DNA from: Pseudoxanthomonas sp. Root65
Lineage (GTDB): Bacteria > Pseudomonadota > Gammaproteobacteria > Xanthomonadales > Xanthomonadaceae
DNA: 64,000 nt
Direction: 5' to 3'
Assembly (NCBI RefSeq): GCF_001427635.1
Contig: NZ_LMHA01000001.1
Span: 852-64,851, forward strand
A program made the position numbers and the translations under genes. The notes under the pieces are model-generated. The model did not search any database. It was not told where the DNA came from and worked only from the letters and a program-made list of their open reading frames with translations. This document shows positions 32,632-41,637 of the stretch, piece after piece. How positions within the stretch are numbered: position 1 is the first letter of the stretch; every line of letters begins with the position of its first letter.

Positions 32632-33249
32632 ATGAGCAACCAGTCACTCGCAGAAGAACTCTTCGCCCAACTGCAGGGCGCACCGTTGCAGCAGGTGTCG
32701 CAACAGCTCGGCGTGGGGCAGATGCAGGCCTCCGGTGCGGTCGCTGCGGCCCTGCCGTTGCTGCTGGGTGCGCTGGGCAAGAACGCCGCGCAGCCGCAGG
32801 GCGCCGAAGCCCTGTTCGGCGCGCTGCAGAAGGACCACGCCGGCCTGGACCTGGGCAGCGTGCTCGGTGCGGTGCTGGGCGGCGGCTCGGCGCCCAGCCG
32901 GCAGACGGATGGTGGCGCCATCCTCGGTCACATCTTCGGCGGCGCGCAGCCCCGCGCCGAAGCCAGCCTGGGCCAGGCCACCGGCTTGGGCGGCGACAAG
33001 TCGGCGATGCTGATGAAGATCCTCGCGCCGATCGTGCTGTCGTTCCTGGCCCAGCGTTTCCTGGGTCAGGGCAATGCGAATCCGAGCGCGCTCGGCCAGG
33101 TGCTCGGACAGGAGCGGCAGGTCGCGCAGCAACAGGGCGGACTGGGCGGCGGCCTGCTGGGCGCCGTGCTGGATCAGGACGGCGACGGCCAACTGGGCTT
33201 GGGCGACATCCTCAAGATCGGCAGCGGCATGCTGGGCGGCGGACGCTGA
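32632..33249 (+). CDS. DUF937 family protein with EF-hand-like C-terminal loop
   Basis: A 205-aa protein, low in complexity and rich in Gly, Ala, Leu and Gln. Residues 1-60 (AEELFAQLQGAPLQQVSQQLG and a following helix pair with LPLLLGALGKNA) are typical of DUF937. Near the C-terminus LDQDGDGQLGLGDIL has the spacing of a calcium-binding EF-hand/dockerin-like loop (Asp at 1, 3, 5 and 12). I chose the ATG at 32632, with AGGAGG upstream though spaced long (11 nt); an in-frame ATG at 32587 has no ribosome site. Function is unknown. It is monocistronic with a shared terminator downstream. Confidence 0.85.
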   Translation: MSNQSLAEELFAQLQGAPLQQVSQQLGVGQMQASGAVAAALPLLLGALGKNAAQPQGAEALFGALQKDHAGLDLGSVLGAVLGGGSAPSRQTDGGAILGHIFGGAQPRAEASLGQATGLGGDKSAMLMKILAPIVLSFLAQRFLGQGNANPSALGQVLGQERQVAQQQGGLGGGLLGAVLDQDGDGQLGLGDILKIGSGMLGGGR

Positions 33250-33276
33250 TCCACGTACGCACGCCGGGACGGTAAC

Positions 33277-33305
33277 GAAGAAGGGCTCCACTGGCGCCCT
33301 TCTTC
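33277..33305. terminator. Bidirectional terminator
   Basis: A perfect 10-bp stem (33277-33286 with 33296-33305) and a 9-nt loop lie between the convergent DUF937 and hslR genes. T-rich stem ends occur on both strands. Confidence 0.75.
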
Positions 33306-33316
33306 ATGTGGGCGCG

Positions 33317-33718
<402 letters not shown>

Positions 33719-33739
33719 CGGAAGACGGAAACAGTGGCC

Positions 33740-34015
33740 TCAGGGCAGGCGTGACGGGACGACGGGAAACGGAAGCTCGGCCTTGTGCTCGTAGGCGCGC
33801 TGGCAGGCCTTGGACATGTGGAAGTCGCGGGCCGCCTGTCGTTGGGTGGGGCTGGCGTCCTTCGGCATCGGCTGCGACGCGGCGGCGCGGGCTTCATCGG
33901 CACACCAGGCGAAAGGCGCGGCGGTGTACGGGTCGTTGGCCGCCATCGGATCGCTTGCGCATGCCGGCAGCAGCAGGGCCGACAACAGGGGCAACAGGAT
34001 TCGCGTCACACGCAT
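33740..34015 (-). CDS. Small predicted lipoprotein
   Basis: A 91-aa protein. The N-terminus MRVTRILLPLLSALLLPACAS is a type II signal peptide with lipobox LPAC (Cys19). The mature part has two more cysteines (FAWCADEARA and MSKACQRAYEHK) that could form a disulfide. GGAGAAGG just before the ATG (34015) decides the start; the frame is open further upstream. It lies 21 nt before hslR. Not recognised beyond the lipoprotein signal. Confidence 0.82.
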   Translation of the reverse strand: MRVTRILLPLLSALLLPACASDPMAANDPYTAAPFAWCADEARAAASQPMPKDASPTQRQAARDFHMSKACQRAYEHKAELPFPVVPSRLP

Positions 34016-34125
34016 GGCCTTCTCCTCTCCATCGCGGTTGGCGCAAGTCTGCACCGAAACGCGCCGGGCGGAAACGCGAACGGCCACCCGAGGGTGGCCG
34101 TCCGTGCGACGCGCGTGGGCCGGAA

Positions 34126-34527
34126 TTACTCGGCGGCAGCGGCGGCAGCGGCCTGACGGGCCACCTTGGCGGCGGCGTTCGCGGCCAGGTCTTCCTTGAT
34201 GCGGGCAGCCTTGCCTTCCAGTTCGCGCAGGTAGTACAGCTTGCCGGCGCGGACCTTGCCGCGACGCTTCACTTCGACCGAGTCGATGGAGGCGCTGTGG
34301 GTCTGGAAGACGCGCTCGACGCCATAGCCGTGCGAGATCTTGCGGACGGTGAAGGCGGAGTTCAGGCCGGCGTTCTTCTTGGCGATGACGACGCCTTCGT
34401 ACGCCTGCACGCGCTCGCGGTTGCCTTCCTTGACCTTCACGTTGACCACCACGGTGTCACCGGGGCCGAACGCGGGCAGCTCGCGCGTGATCTGGGAGGC
34501 TTCGAATTCCTGGAGGAGCTTGCTCAT
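34126..34527 (-). CDS. rplS: 50S ribosomal protein L19
   Basis: The protein has 133 aa. The core reads [53 protein letters not shown] and [17 protein letters not shown], all hallmarks of L19 at the 30S-50S interface. The alanine-rich tail after residue 115 is longer than in E. coli (115 aa) but common in xanthomonads. It is the last gene of the rpsP-rimM-trmD-rplS operon, 149 nt after trmD. Confidence 0.98.
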   Translation of the reverse strand: MSKLLQEFEASQITRELPAFGPGDTVVVNVKVKEGNRERVQAYEGVVIAKKNAGLNSAFTVRKISHGYGVERVFQTHSASIDSVEVKRRGKVRAGKLYYLRELEGKAARIKEDLAANAAAKVARQAAAAAAAE

Positions 34528-34676
34528 GTTGGCACCAATGCTTGTATGCGTGATCGTGTCTTGCGACAGCGGAAACTGATGCAGTCGCCGGATTGCGCTG
34601 CACGATATTGTTATGGGATCCGGGGGCGAGAACCGCCCAAGGGTCGCGCATTCTACCGGATTCCCGGACGGGCTGG

Positions 34677-35435
34677 CTACCCTGCCCCGTCCGTGCCCGC
34701 CAGGCCGGCACGGAAGGCCGCCAGCAGGGCCTGGTCGGCCTTGGACAGGGCGGTTTCGTCCAGCAGGTCCGGCCGCCGCAGCCAGGTCCGGCCCAGGGCC
34801 TGCTGGCGCCGCCAGCGGGCGATCGCGGCATGGTCGCCGGAGCGCAGCACCGCCGGGACGTCACCCCACGGGTGACTGGATGGGTGGGTGAAATGGGGGC
34901 AATCGAGCAGGCCATCGCCCTCGAAGCTGTCCTGCACGGCCGAATCGGCGTCGTTCAGCGCGCCCTCCTGCAGGCGGCCGACCGCATCGATGACCACCGC
35001 CGCCGCCAGTTCGCCACCGGACAGCACGTAGTCGCCGATGGAGATCTCCTCGTCCACCTCGGCGTCGAGGAAACGCTCATCCACGCCCTCGTAGCGCCCG
35101 CACAGCAGGATCATCCGCGGCAGCGCGGCCAGTTCGCGCGCCTTCTTCTGCGTCAGCGGCGCGCCCTGCGGGCTCAGGTAGATCAGCGGGGCCGGCGCGG
35201 GATCGGCAGCGCGGACCGCGGCCAGGCAGGCCTGCAGCGGCTCGATCATCATCACCATGCCGGGACCGCCACCGAACGGACGGTCGTCCACGCGGCGGTA
35301 GCCGCCGCTGGCATAGTCGCGCGGATTCCAGCCGTGCAGCGACAGCAATCCCCGCTCCTGCGCCCGCCCGACCACGCCCACGGCCGCCGCCTGGGCGATG
35401 AATTCGGGGAACAGGGTCATGACGTCGATGCGCAT
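34677..35435 (-). CDS. trmD: tRNA (guanine37-N1)-methyltransferase TrmD
   Basis: The protein has 252 aa. It methylates G37 of tRNAs and prevents frameshifts. The SPOUT knot is visible as [14 protein letters not shown] and [24 protein letters not shown]. The N-terminus [12 protein letters not shown] and [13 protein letters not shown] are conserved. I chose the ATG at 35435 on homology, since the upstream extension reads through the simple repeat of the trmD-rimM gap. No Shine-Dalgarno sequence is evident because the inverted repeat begins 6 nt upstream. Confidence 0.97.
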   Translation of the reverse strand: MRIDVMTLFPEFIAQAAAVGVVGRAQERGLLSLHGWNPRDYASGGYRRVDDRPFGGGPGMVMMIEPLQACLAAVRAADPAPAPLIYLSPQGAPLTQKKARELAALPRMILLCGRYEGVDERFLDAEVDEEISIGDYVLSGGELAAAVVIDAVGRLQEGALNDADSAVQDSFEGDGLLDCPHFTHPSSHPWGDVPAVLRSGDHAAIARWRRQQALGRTWLRRPDLLDETALSKADQALLAAFRAGLAGTDGAG

Positions 35436-35440
35436 GGGGC

Positions 35441-35615
35441 TAGGAGTGAGTGGAGAGGAGTGAGGAGTGAGGAGTGAGGAGTGAGGAGTGAGGAGTGAGG
35501 AGTGAGCGAAAGCGGATACAGCGCACGGGGGAAGGCGACGCGGAAAGATGACGGCGAGGCACTGCAAGGACGGCAGCGCCCCCACTCACTCCTCACTCCT
35601 CTCCACTCACTCCTA
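35441..35615. repeat. 31-bp perfect inverted repeat with GAGTGAG-type tandem repeats between trmD and rimM
   Basis: The left arm (35441-35471) is the exact reverse complement of 35585-35615. The right arm contains the rimM stop codon. The left arm continues into about six more copies of a 7-8-nt AGGAGTG/AGTGAGG unit up to ~35506. The 113-nt centre is not repetitive. In the operon transcript the arms could fold into a long hairpin immediately before the trmD start codon. Confidence 0.9.
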
Positions 35616-36140
35616 AAACGCCGGATCCCAGTCCACGGTGACCACGCCCGCCTCGAAATCCACCGAGCGGACATAGTCGGGTTCGACGAACGGGATCAGG
35701 CGCTCGCGGTCGCCGCGCGCCACCAGCACGTCGTTGGCGCCGGTGGAGAACAGGTGCGAGACGGTACCGAAATCGGTGCCGTCGGCATTGACCACGCGCA
35801 GGCCTTCCAGATCGACCCAATAGAACTCGCCGGCGCTCGGCGGCGGCAGTGCGGAACGGGGGACGAAGATCTCCAGCCCGCGCATCGCCTCCACTTCATC
35901 GCGGTCTTCAACGCCCGGCAGCGTCGCCACCAGATGCTTGCCCGAGGCCTTGCCACGCGCACCGCTGAACGCGCGCTCGCCGCCGCTGGCGTCGCGCAGC
36001 GTCCACGGCTGGTAGCGGAAGATGGCGTCGCGCGGCTCGGTCCAGGATTCGATCTTGATCTGGCCGCGCACACCAAAAGCGCCCATTAGCCTTCCCAGCA
36101 GAATCATCTTCTGCGGGGTCGGTGGGCGCTCGGTGTCCAT
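35613..36140 (-). CDS. rimM: Ribosome maturation factor RimM
   Basis: The protein has 175 aa. The N-terminal domain reads [24 protein letters not shown] (in parts, ~12-35), and the PRC-barrel includes [13 protein letters not shown] and [23 protein letters not shown]. It assists 30S assembly, acting with S19. I prefer the ATG at 36140 because it gives the family's usual length. An in-frame ATG at 36179 overlaps the rpsP stop (TGATG) and would add 13 residues by translational coupling. The stop codon lies inside the right arm of the operon's inverted repeat. Confidence 0.95.
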   Translation of the reverse strand: MDTERPPTPQKMILLGRLMGAFGVRGQIKIESWTEPRDAIFRYQPWTLRDASGGERAFSGARGKASGKHLVATLPGVEDRDEVEAMRGLEIFVPRSALPPPSAGEFYWVDLEGLRVVNADGTDFGTVSHLFSTGANDVLVARGDRERLIPFVEPDYVRSVDFEAGVVTVDWDPAF

Positions 36141-36178
36141 GCGTGAGGAAGGCCGCGCGGTCTGCGCGGCCGAAGCCA

Positions 36179-36433
36179 TCAGGCCGCCGGAGCGGTCTTG
36201 ACTTCCTTGTACAGGTTGCGGACCTTTTCGGTCAGCTGCGCACCGTTGCCGACCCAATGGTCCACACGGGCGATGTCGAGTTCGACGCGCTTCTCGGCGC
36301 CAGCGGCGACCGGGTTGTAGAAGCCCACGCGCTCGATGTTGCGGCCGTCGCGCGCGCTGCGCGAGTCGGTGACGATGATGTGGTAGAAGGGGCGCTTCTT
36401 CGCGCCGCCGCGGGTGAGACGGATCTTGACCAT
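36179..36433 (-). CDS. rpsP: 30S ribosomal protein S16
   Basis: The protein has 84 aa. [20 protein letters not shown], then [21 protein letters not shown] and [16 protein letters not shown], are standard S16. It is the first gene of the rpsP-rimM-trmD-rplS operon. The 105-nt gap upstream, before the aminotransferase gene, should hold the promoter. Confidence 0.98.
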   Translation of the reverse strand: MVKIRLTRGGAKKRPFYHIIVTDSRSARDGRNIERVGFYNPVAAGAEKRVELDIARVDHWVGNGAQLTEKVRNLYKEVKTAPAA

Positions 36434-36538
36434 GGTGTTTTCCAGTGTTGCCCAGTCGCCAGAATGGCGAGGTAAGCCGGCTATTCTAAGCCATTGAATC
36501 CGTCAGGAAAACCCCGCCCCTGCCAGTGACCGCACAGG

Positions 36539-37339
36539 TCAGGCCAGCGGCTCCCACGGCACGGATGCCAGGGCGTCCGCCAGTGTCGCCATCAAGGCGG
36601 TATCAGCACCCCATGCGACAGCATCCACCGCGACCACCGGCTGCACGCCACTGGCATTGCAGGCGAAGCCCGCCCGGTAGCGATCCAGTTCCCCCCGCAC
36701 GACCGGCCCGTGCCGCTGCGGGATACCCGCCCGGTCCAGCGCCTGCTGCAACAGCCGCTCCGCGGTGCCACGCAGGGCCGGCCCCTCGGGCCAGACAATC
36801 GACTCGCCATCCCACAGGCCCAGGTTCCAGATCGAGCCCTCGACCACCTGCCCTGCCGGATCGACGAACAGCGCGTCGTCGAAGCCCTCGGCCAACGCCT
36901 GCCGACGGTAGTGGAACAGGGGGAACGTCCCTACATGCTTGTACTGCGGCAGCGGGCGCACGAACGGGTAGGTCTTCACGCGCAGCGCCGGCTTCTCTGG
37001 TGAGGAGGCAGGTGACAGGGTCACCAGCACGTCGGGCGAGATGACGCGCGCGGCATCGCGGTAGTCGAAACGGGAGGAGAACACGGTGATGCGCACGGAG
37101 GCATCGCGAAGACCGGCCTCGGGCAGCGCGCGTGCGGCCTGCTTCAGCGCATCGTCGCCGTCGAGCCGCGTGCCGAACAGCCCCTGCGTCGCCTCTTCCA
37201 GCCGCTGCCGATGCAACGCCCGCCCCTGCACGGCGCCATCGCGCACCTGCATCGAGGTGAAGTGGCCGTAGTTGACCAGCGCGAGGGCGCGCAGTTCGTC
37301 GGCGGTGGCGGGACGTCCGTTGAGGAAGGCGGAGGTCAT
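36539..37339 (-). CDS. Class IV aminotransferase-like protein (4-amino-4-deoxychorismate lyase family)
   Basis: A 266-aa PLP fold-type IV protein. The PLP lysine is in LPQYKHVGTFPLFHYRR (~141), and the conserved glutamate region is VVEGSIWNLGLW (~170). ALVNYGHFTSMQVRDGAVQG near the N-terminus and the LLQQALDRAGI region fit the family. Members are branched-chain aminotransferase, D-amino acid aminotransferase and ADC lyase (PabC, folate p-aminobenzoate step). PabC is a reasonable guess by length, but substrate residues were not resolved, so no symbol is given. It lies between ffh and rpsP on the same strand, separated from ffh by a REP dimer. Confidence 0.85.
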   Translation of the reverse strand: MTSAFLNGRPATADELRALALVNYGHFTSMQVRDGAVQGRALHRQRLEEATQGLFGTRLDGDDALKQAARALPEAGLRDASVRITVFSSRFDYRDAARVISPDVLVTLSPASSPEKPALRVKTYPFVRPLPQYKHVGTFPLFHYRRQALAEGFDDALFVDPAGQVVEGSIWNLGLWDGESIVWPEGPALRGTAERLLQQALDRAGIPQRHGPVVRGELDRYRAGFACNASGVQPVVAVDAVAWGADTALMATLADALASVPWEPLA

Positions 37340-37360
37340 GCGGCGCCTGAGTCTTTCAAT

Positions 37361-37444
37361 GTAGGAGCGACGTGAGTCGCGACCGAGCGAAAGAAAGCGC
37401 CACGGAGGCCGGCGGTATCCGGTCGCGACTGACGTCGCTCCTAC
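37361..37444. repeat. Dimeric REP-like element (GTAGGAGCGACGT family), copy 1
   Basis: Arms 37361-37384 and 37421-37444 are inverted copies with one mismatch. It lies 14 nt past the ffh stop. The same family, including the preceding CTTTCAATGT, recurs at 39732-39827. In transcripts it would make a strong hairpin and could act as a 3' stabiliser or terminator. Confidence 0.88.
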
Positions 37445-37458
37445 AGTGCTTCACCGAC

Positions 37459-38829
37459 TCACCGGAACGGCATCCCGCCACGCCCGCCCATCATGCCCTT
37501 CATGTTGCGCATCAGGCCCTTCATGCCACCGCCGGCCAGCTTGCCCATCATTTTTTCCATCTGCTGGTACTGCTTCATCAGCTTGTTGACGTCGGCCGGC
37601 GTCAGTCCCGCGCCCTTGGCGATACGTGAACGGCGCGAGCCGTTGAGCAGCGCGGGGTTGCGGCGCTCCTTCTTGGTCATCGAGTTGATGATGGCGATCA
37701 TGCGCGGCACTTCCTTGCCCTGCTGCACCTGCTGCTTCACGTGCTCGGGGATCTGGCCCATGCCCGGCAGCTTGTCCATCAGGCCGCCGATGCCGCCCAT
37801 GTTCTGCATCTGCTCCAACTGGTCGCGCATGTCGTTCAAGTCGAACTTCTTGCCCTTGATGACCTTGGCGGCCAGCTTTTCGGCCTTTTCTCGGTCGACG
37901 TTCTGCTCGACCTGCTCGACCAGCGACAGCACGTCGCCCATGTCGAGGATGCGCGCAGCCACGCGCTCGGGGTGGAACACGTCCAGGCCGTCGGGCTTCT
38001 CGCCCACGCCGATGAACTTGACCGGCTTGCCGGTGATGTAGCGCACCGACAGCGCCGCACCGCCGCGCGCGTCGCCGTCGGTCTTGGTCAGCACCACGCC
38101 GGTCAGCGGCAGCGCCTCGCTGAAGGCCTTGGCGGTGTTGGCCGCGTCCTGGCCGGTCATGGCGTCGACCACGAACAGCGTCTCCACCGGCTTGACCGCC
38201 GCGTGCAGCGCCTTGATCTCGGCCATCATCGCTTCGTCGATCGCCAGTCGGCCGGCGGTATCGACGATCAGCACGTCGACGAAGGACTTGCGCGCGTCGT
38301 CGATGGCGGCACGGACGATGGCTTCCGGCTTCTGCTCGGCATCGGATGGGAAGAACAGCACGTCCACCTGCTGCGCCAGCGTCTTCAGCTGCTCGATGGC
38401 GGCGGGGCGATAGACGTCCGCGCTGACCACCATCACCTTCTTCTTGCGCTTCTCGCGCAGGTGCTTGGCCAGCTTGCCGACGGTCGTGGTCTTGCCCGCG
38501 CCCTGCAAGCCAGCCATCAGGATGACCGCCGGCGCCGGCACGTTGAGGTTCAGGTCGCTGGCCTGCGAGCCCATCACCGCGGTCAGTTCATCCCGGACGA
38601 CCTTGATCAGCGCTTGGCCGGGCGTCAGCGACTTCAGCACTTCCTGGCCGACCGCGCGCACCTTGATGCGCTCGATCAGCGCCTGCACCACCGGCAGGGC
38701 CACGTCGGCTTCCAGCAGGGCGATGCGGACCTCGCGGGTGGCCTCGCGGATATTCTCCTCGCTCAGGCGGCCGCGGCCGCGCAGGCGCTCGATGGTGCCG
38801 GAGAGTCGCTGGGTCAGGGATTCGAACAT
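37459..38829 (-). CDS. ffh: Signal recognition particle GTPase Ffh
   Basis: The protein has 456 aa. The N domain is followed by the G domain, with GLQGAGKTTTVGKLA (~107), DTAGRLAIDE, TKTDGDARGGAAL and GVGEKPDGLDVF. The methionine-rich M domain ends MEKMMGKLAGGGMKGLM and binds signal peptides and 4.5S RNA. It delivers nascent membrane proteins to FtsY. Divergent from the CcsA-like gene across 96 nt; this ffh / CcsA-like pairing is common in gammaproteobacteria. Confidence 0.98.
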   Translation of the reverse strand: MFESLTQRLSGTIERLRGRGRLSEENIREATREVRIALLEADVALPVVQALIERIKVRAVGQEVLKSLTPGQALIKVVRDELTAVMGSQASDLNLNVPAPAVILMAGLQGAGKTTTVGKLAKHLREKRKKKVMVVSADVYRPAAIEQLKTLAQQVDVLFFPSDAEQKPEAIVRAAIDDARKSFVDVLIVDTAGRLAIDEAMMAEIKALHAAVKPVETLFVVDAMTGQDAANTAKAFSEALPLTGVVLTKTDGDARGGAALSVRYITGKPVKFIGVGEKPDGLDVFHPERVAARILDMGDVLSLVEQVEQNVDREKAEKLAAKVIKGKKFDLNDMRDQLEQMQNMGGIGGLMDKLPGMGQIPEHVKQQVQQGKEVPRMIAIINSMTKKERRNPALLNGSRRSRIAKGAGLTPADVNKLMKQYQQMEKMMGKLAGGGMKGLMRNMKGMMGGRGGMPFR

Positions 38830-38925
38830 GAGGCAGGCAGGACCAGGGAAAACGGACAGGAATTATAAGCGGTCGCGCCCCGGGCGCCCGTGCTGCCGAC
38901 CGGCCCGCTGTGCGACACTCCTCCG

Positions 38926-39717
38926 ATGACAGTCATTCTCATCGCCGTCGCGCTTTACCTGCTGGCTGCCGGCCTGCTGGTCCGCTCCGTGGGCCGCGAG
39001 CCGGGAGAAGGCATCCGCGCCTGGCTGTGGCCTGCGCTGGGCGCCGTGCTGCTGCACGGCGCTTACCACTTGCTGGTGGCGTGGCGGACGCCTGGTGGGC
39101 CAGACATGCACTTCTTCGCGGCGCTGTCGCTGGTGTCGCTGGGCATGGCGGTGATGACGCTGCTGGTGGCGATCCAGGGCCGCATGGCCGCGCTCGGGGT
39201 GATCGCGTTCCCACTGGCCGCCGTGTTGCTGACCACGTACCACGTCTACGGCCACCAGGCTACGAACGGACTGGACTGGCGCCTGCAGCTGCATGCCTGG
39301 CTGGCACTGCTGGCCTACGCCGCGCTGGCGATCGCTGCGCTGCTGGCGGTGATGCTGTGGGCGCAGGAGCGCGCCCTGCGCCGGCGCGAATTCCATCTCT
39401 GGCTGCGCGCGCTACCGCCGCTGACCGAACTGGAAGACCTGCTGTTCCGCACCATCACGGTCGGCTTCATCCTGCTGACCGCCACGCTGCTGACCGGCGT
39501 GCTGTTCGTCGAAAACTTCCTGGCCCAGAAGCTCAGCCACAAGACCGTGCTGAGCGTGATGTCGTGGCTGGTCTTCGGCGGCCTGCTGGTCGGCCGCTGG
39601 CGCTACGGCTGGCGCGGCGCCAAGGCCGTGCACTGGACGCTCACCGCCATGGCACTGTTGCTGCTGGCGTTCTTCGGCAGCAAGTTCGTGTATGAAATGG
39701 TGTTGAGGCGGGCCTAA
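38926..39717 (+). CDS. CcsA/YpjD-like cytochrome c assembly membrane protein
   Basis: A 263-aa polytopic inner-membrane protein with about eight hydrophobic segments. YHLLVAWRTPGGPDMHFFAAL, LDWRLQLHAWLALLAYAAL and FGSKFVYEMV recall the cytochrome c biogenesis CcsA/ResC/YpjD family, with histidines in WRLQLHAW and KAVHW as candidate haem ligands. The usual WWD motif of true CcmC/CcmF is not obvious, so it is the accessory YpjD/CorE-type branch whose role is unclear. I chose the ATG at 38926, the first methionine of the hydrophobic start. Confidence 0.85.
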   Translation: MTVILIAVALYLLAAGLLVRSVGREPGEGIRAWLWPALGAVLLHGAYHLLVAWRTPGGPDMHFFAALSLVSLGMAVMTLLVAIQGRMAALGVIAFPLAAVLLTTYHVYGHQATNGLDWRLQLHAWLALLAYAALAIAALLAVMLWAQERALRRREFHLWLRALPPLTELEDLLFRTITVGFILLTATLLTGVLFVENFLAQKLSHKTVLSVMSWLVFGGLLVGRWRYGWRGAKAVHWTLTAMALLLLAFFGSKFVYEMVLRRA

Positions 39718-39731
39718 CCGCCTGCTTTCAA

Positions 39732-39827
39732 TGTGGGAGCGACGTCAGTCGCGATCGCACGACTGGCACGCGCGACACTGTTCCCGGCGGACTCGATCCT
39801 ACAGTCGCGACTCACGTCGCTCCCACA
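39732..39827. repeat. Dimeric REP-like element, copy 2
   Basis: Arms 39732-39754 and 39805-39827 are inverted copies with one mismatch, of the same family as 37361-37444 (TGTGGGAGCGACGT variant). It lies between the convergent CcsA-like and radA genes. Confidence 0.88.
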
Positions 39828-39842
39828 ACGTTGTCTGGCGCC

Positions 39843-41237
39843 CTACTCCGCCGCTGCTTCCAGCGCCTGCGACAGCCGTTCCACGGCGACCACCTCCAGC
39901 CCCTTGAACGTCCCGGACTTCGGTGCGTTGCCCTTGGGCACGATGGCGCGCTTGAAGCCGTGGGTGGCGGCTTCGCGCAGGCGCTCCTCGCCGTTGGGCA
40001 CGGGGCGGATCTCGCCGGACAGGCCCACTTCGCCGAACGCCACCGTCTTCTCGGCCAGCGGACGGTCGCGCAGCGAAGAAAGCACCGCCAGCAGCACGGG
40101 CAGGTCGGCCGCGGTTTCCTGCACGCGGATGCCGCCGACCACGTTGACGAACACGTCCTGGTCGCCCACCACCACGCCGCCGTGCCGGTGCAGCACGGCC
40201 AGCAGCATGGCCAGGCGGTTCTGCTCCAGGCCCACGGCCACGCGGCGCGGGTTGGACAAGGGTGAGCTGTCGACCAGCGCCTGTACTTCCACCAGCAGCG
40301 GACGCGTACCCTCGCGGGTGACCATGACGCAGCTGCCCGGCTGTTGGGCGCTGCCGGACAGGAAGATCGCCGACGGATTGGGCACTTCCTTCAGACCCTT
40401 TTCGCCCATCGCGAACACACCGAGCTCGTTGACCGCGCCGAAGCGGTTCTTGAAAGCCCGCAGCACACGGAAGCGGCTGCCGCTCTCGCCTTCGAAATAC
40501 AGCACCGCGTCGACCATGTGCTCGAGCACGCGCGGGCCGGCGATGCCGCCCTCCTTGGTGACGTGGCCGACCAGGAACACGGCGGTGCCGGTCTCCTTGG
40601 CGTAGCGCACCAGCCGGGCGGCGCTCTCGCGCACCTGGCTGACCGAGCCGGGCGCGGCGGTCAGCGATTCGGTCCATAGGGTCTGCACGGAGTCGGCGAC
40701 GATCAGCTTGGGACGTGCGACCGAGGCATGCTGCAGGATGGTTTCGATGCCGGTTTCGGCCAGTGCCTGCAGGTTGTCCAGCGGCAGGTCCAGGCGCACG
40801 GCGCGGCCGGCGACTTGGGCCAGCGATTCCTCACCGGTGACGTACAGCGCCGGCAGATGGGCCGACATGCGGGCCACGGCCTGCAGCAGCAGGGTCGATT
40901 TGCCGATGCCGGGATCGCCGCCGACCAGCACCACGGCGCCTTCCACCAGGCCGCCGCCCAGCACGCGGTCGAACTCGCCGATGCCGGTGCTCACGCGTGC
41001 TTCTTCGCTGTGGCGCACGTCCTTCAGCGCGGTGATCTTCGGCGCCTCGGCCTTGCCGGCCCAGCCACTGCGGCGGGCGGCGGCGGGCGCGCCGACGGCG
41101 GTTTCCAGCACGATCTCGCTGAGCGAATTCCACGCGCCGCAGTCGGCGCACTGGCCCTGCCATTTGCTGTGGTCGGCGCCGCATTCGGTGCAGACGTAGG
41201 CGGTACGCGACTTGGCGGAGGTCTTGGCCACGGGCAT
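39843..41237 (-). CDS. radA: DNA repair ATPase RadA (Sms)
   Basis: The protein has 464 aa. An N-terminal C4 zinc finger (VCTECGADHSKWQGQCADCG, ~13) is followed by a RecA-like core with GGDPGIGKSTLLLQ (Walker A) and VADSVQTLW. The RadA-specific FKNRFGAVNELGVF is present, and a C-terminal Lon-like domain (AFGEVGLSGEIRPV). It is a helicase that speeds branch migration in recombination. I chose the ATG at 41237, which places the zinc finger at the usual distance from the N-terminus; the frame is open upstream to 41393 without family match. Confidence 0.97.
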   Translation of the reverse strand: MPVAKTSAKSRTAYVCTECGADHSKWQGQCADCGAWNSLSEIVLETAVGAPAAARRSGWAGKAEAPKITALKDVRHSEEARVSTGIGEFDRVLGGGLVEGAVVLVGGDPGIGKSTLLLQAVARMSAHLPALYVTGEESLAQVAGRAVRLDLPLDNLQALAETGIETILQHASVARPKLIVADSVQTLWTESLTAAPGSVSQVRESAARLVRYAKETGTAVFLVGHVTKEGGIAGPRVLEHMVDAVLYFEGESGSRFRVLRAFKNRFGAVNELGVFAMGEKGLKEVPNPSAIFLSGSAQQPGSCVMVTREGTRPLLVEVQALVDSSPLSNPRRVAVGLEQNRLAMLLAVLHRHGGVVVGDQDVFVNVVGGIRVQETAADLPVLLAVLSSLRDRPLAEKTVAFGEVGLSGEIRPVPNGEERLREAATHGFKRAIVPKGNAPKSGTFKGLEVVAVERLSQALEAAAE

Positions 41238-41637
41238 CTCGACGATCAGGGACGCCCACTGTATCCGGCCGGTGTCGCGCATGGCGAGACGCCCTGCCAT
41301 CGCGCGCACGTCATGGGTACTGTCCGGCATGCGTTGCGCGATCGATGTACTGCCGTCGCGATTGGATTGCGCGCTCCGATTGAAAGACGCCATGCATCAC
41401 AGGCATTGACCGCGCACATCGCTGACGCGCTCTTGCCCACCGCATGAAGAAAAACCGCAGGAAAGCAGGCTTCCCGTGCGACGTACGGTTGTCCGTCGCA
41501 ACGGCAGGCGCGCGTTGCCTCTTACGCGACACCTTGCAACCACTGCGTTGCATGCAGACACGGGTCGCACGCGACGCCGGGGATTGCAGCCCCTGCCTGT
41601 CCCCCGGCGTTCCACTCAAGGAATCAGGAGATTCACC
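41238..41637. other. Divergent intergenic region, radA and heme peroxidase
   Basis: No gene or named regulatory site is recognised in these 400 nt. It must contain the promoters for radA (minus) and the peroxidase (plus). An upstream open frame that continues into the peroxidase gene lacks a start signal. Confidence 0.4.

Noticed and set aside
34593..35477. Plus-strand open frame across trmD
   Set aside because: Antisense shadow of trmD, which is clearly conserved on the minus strand.
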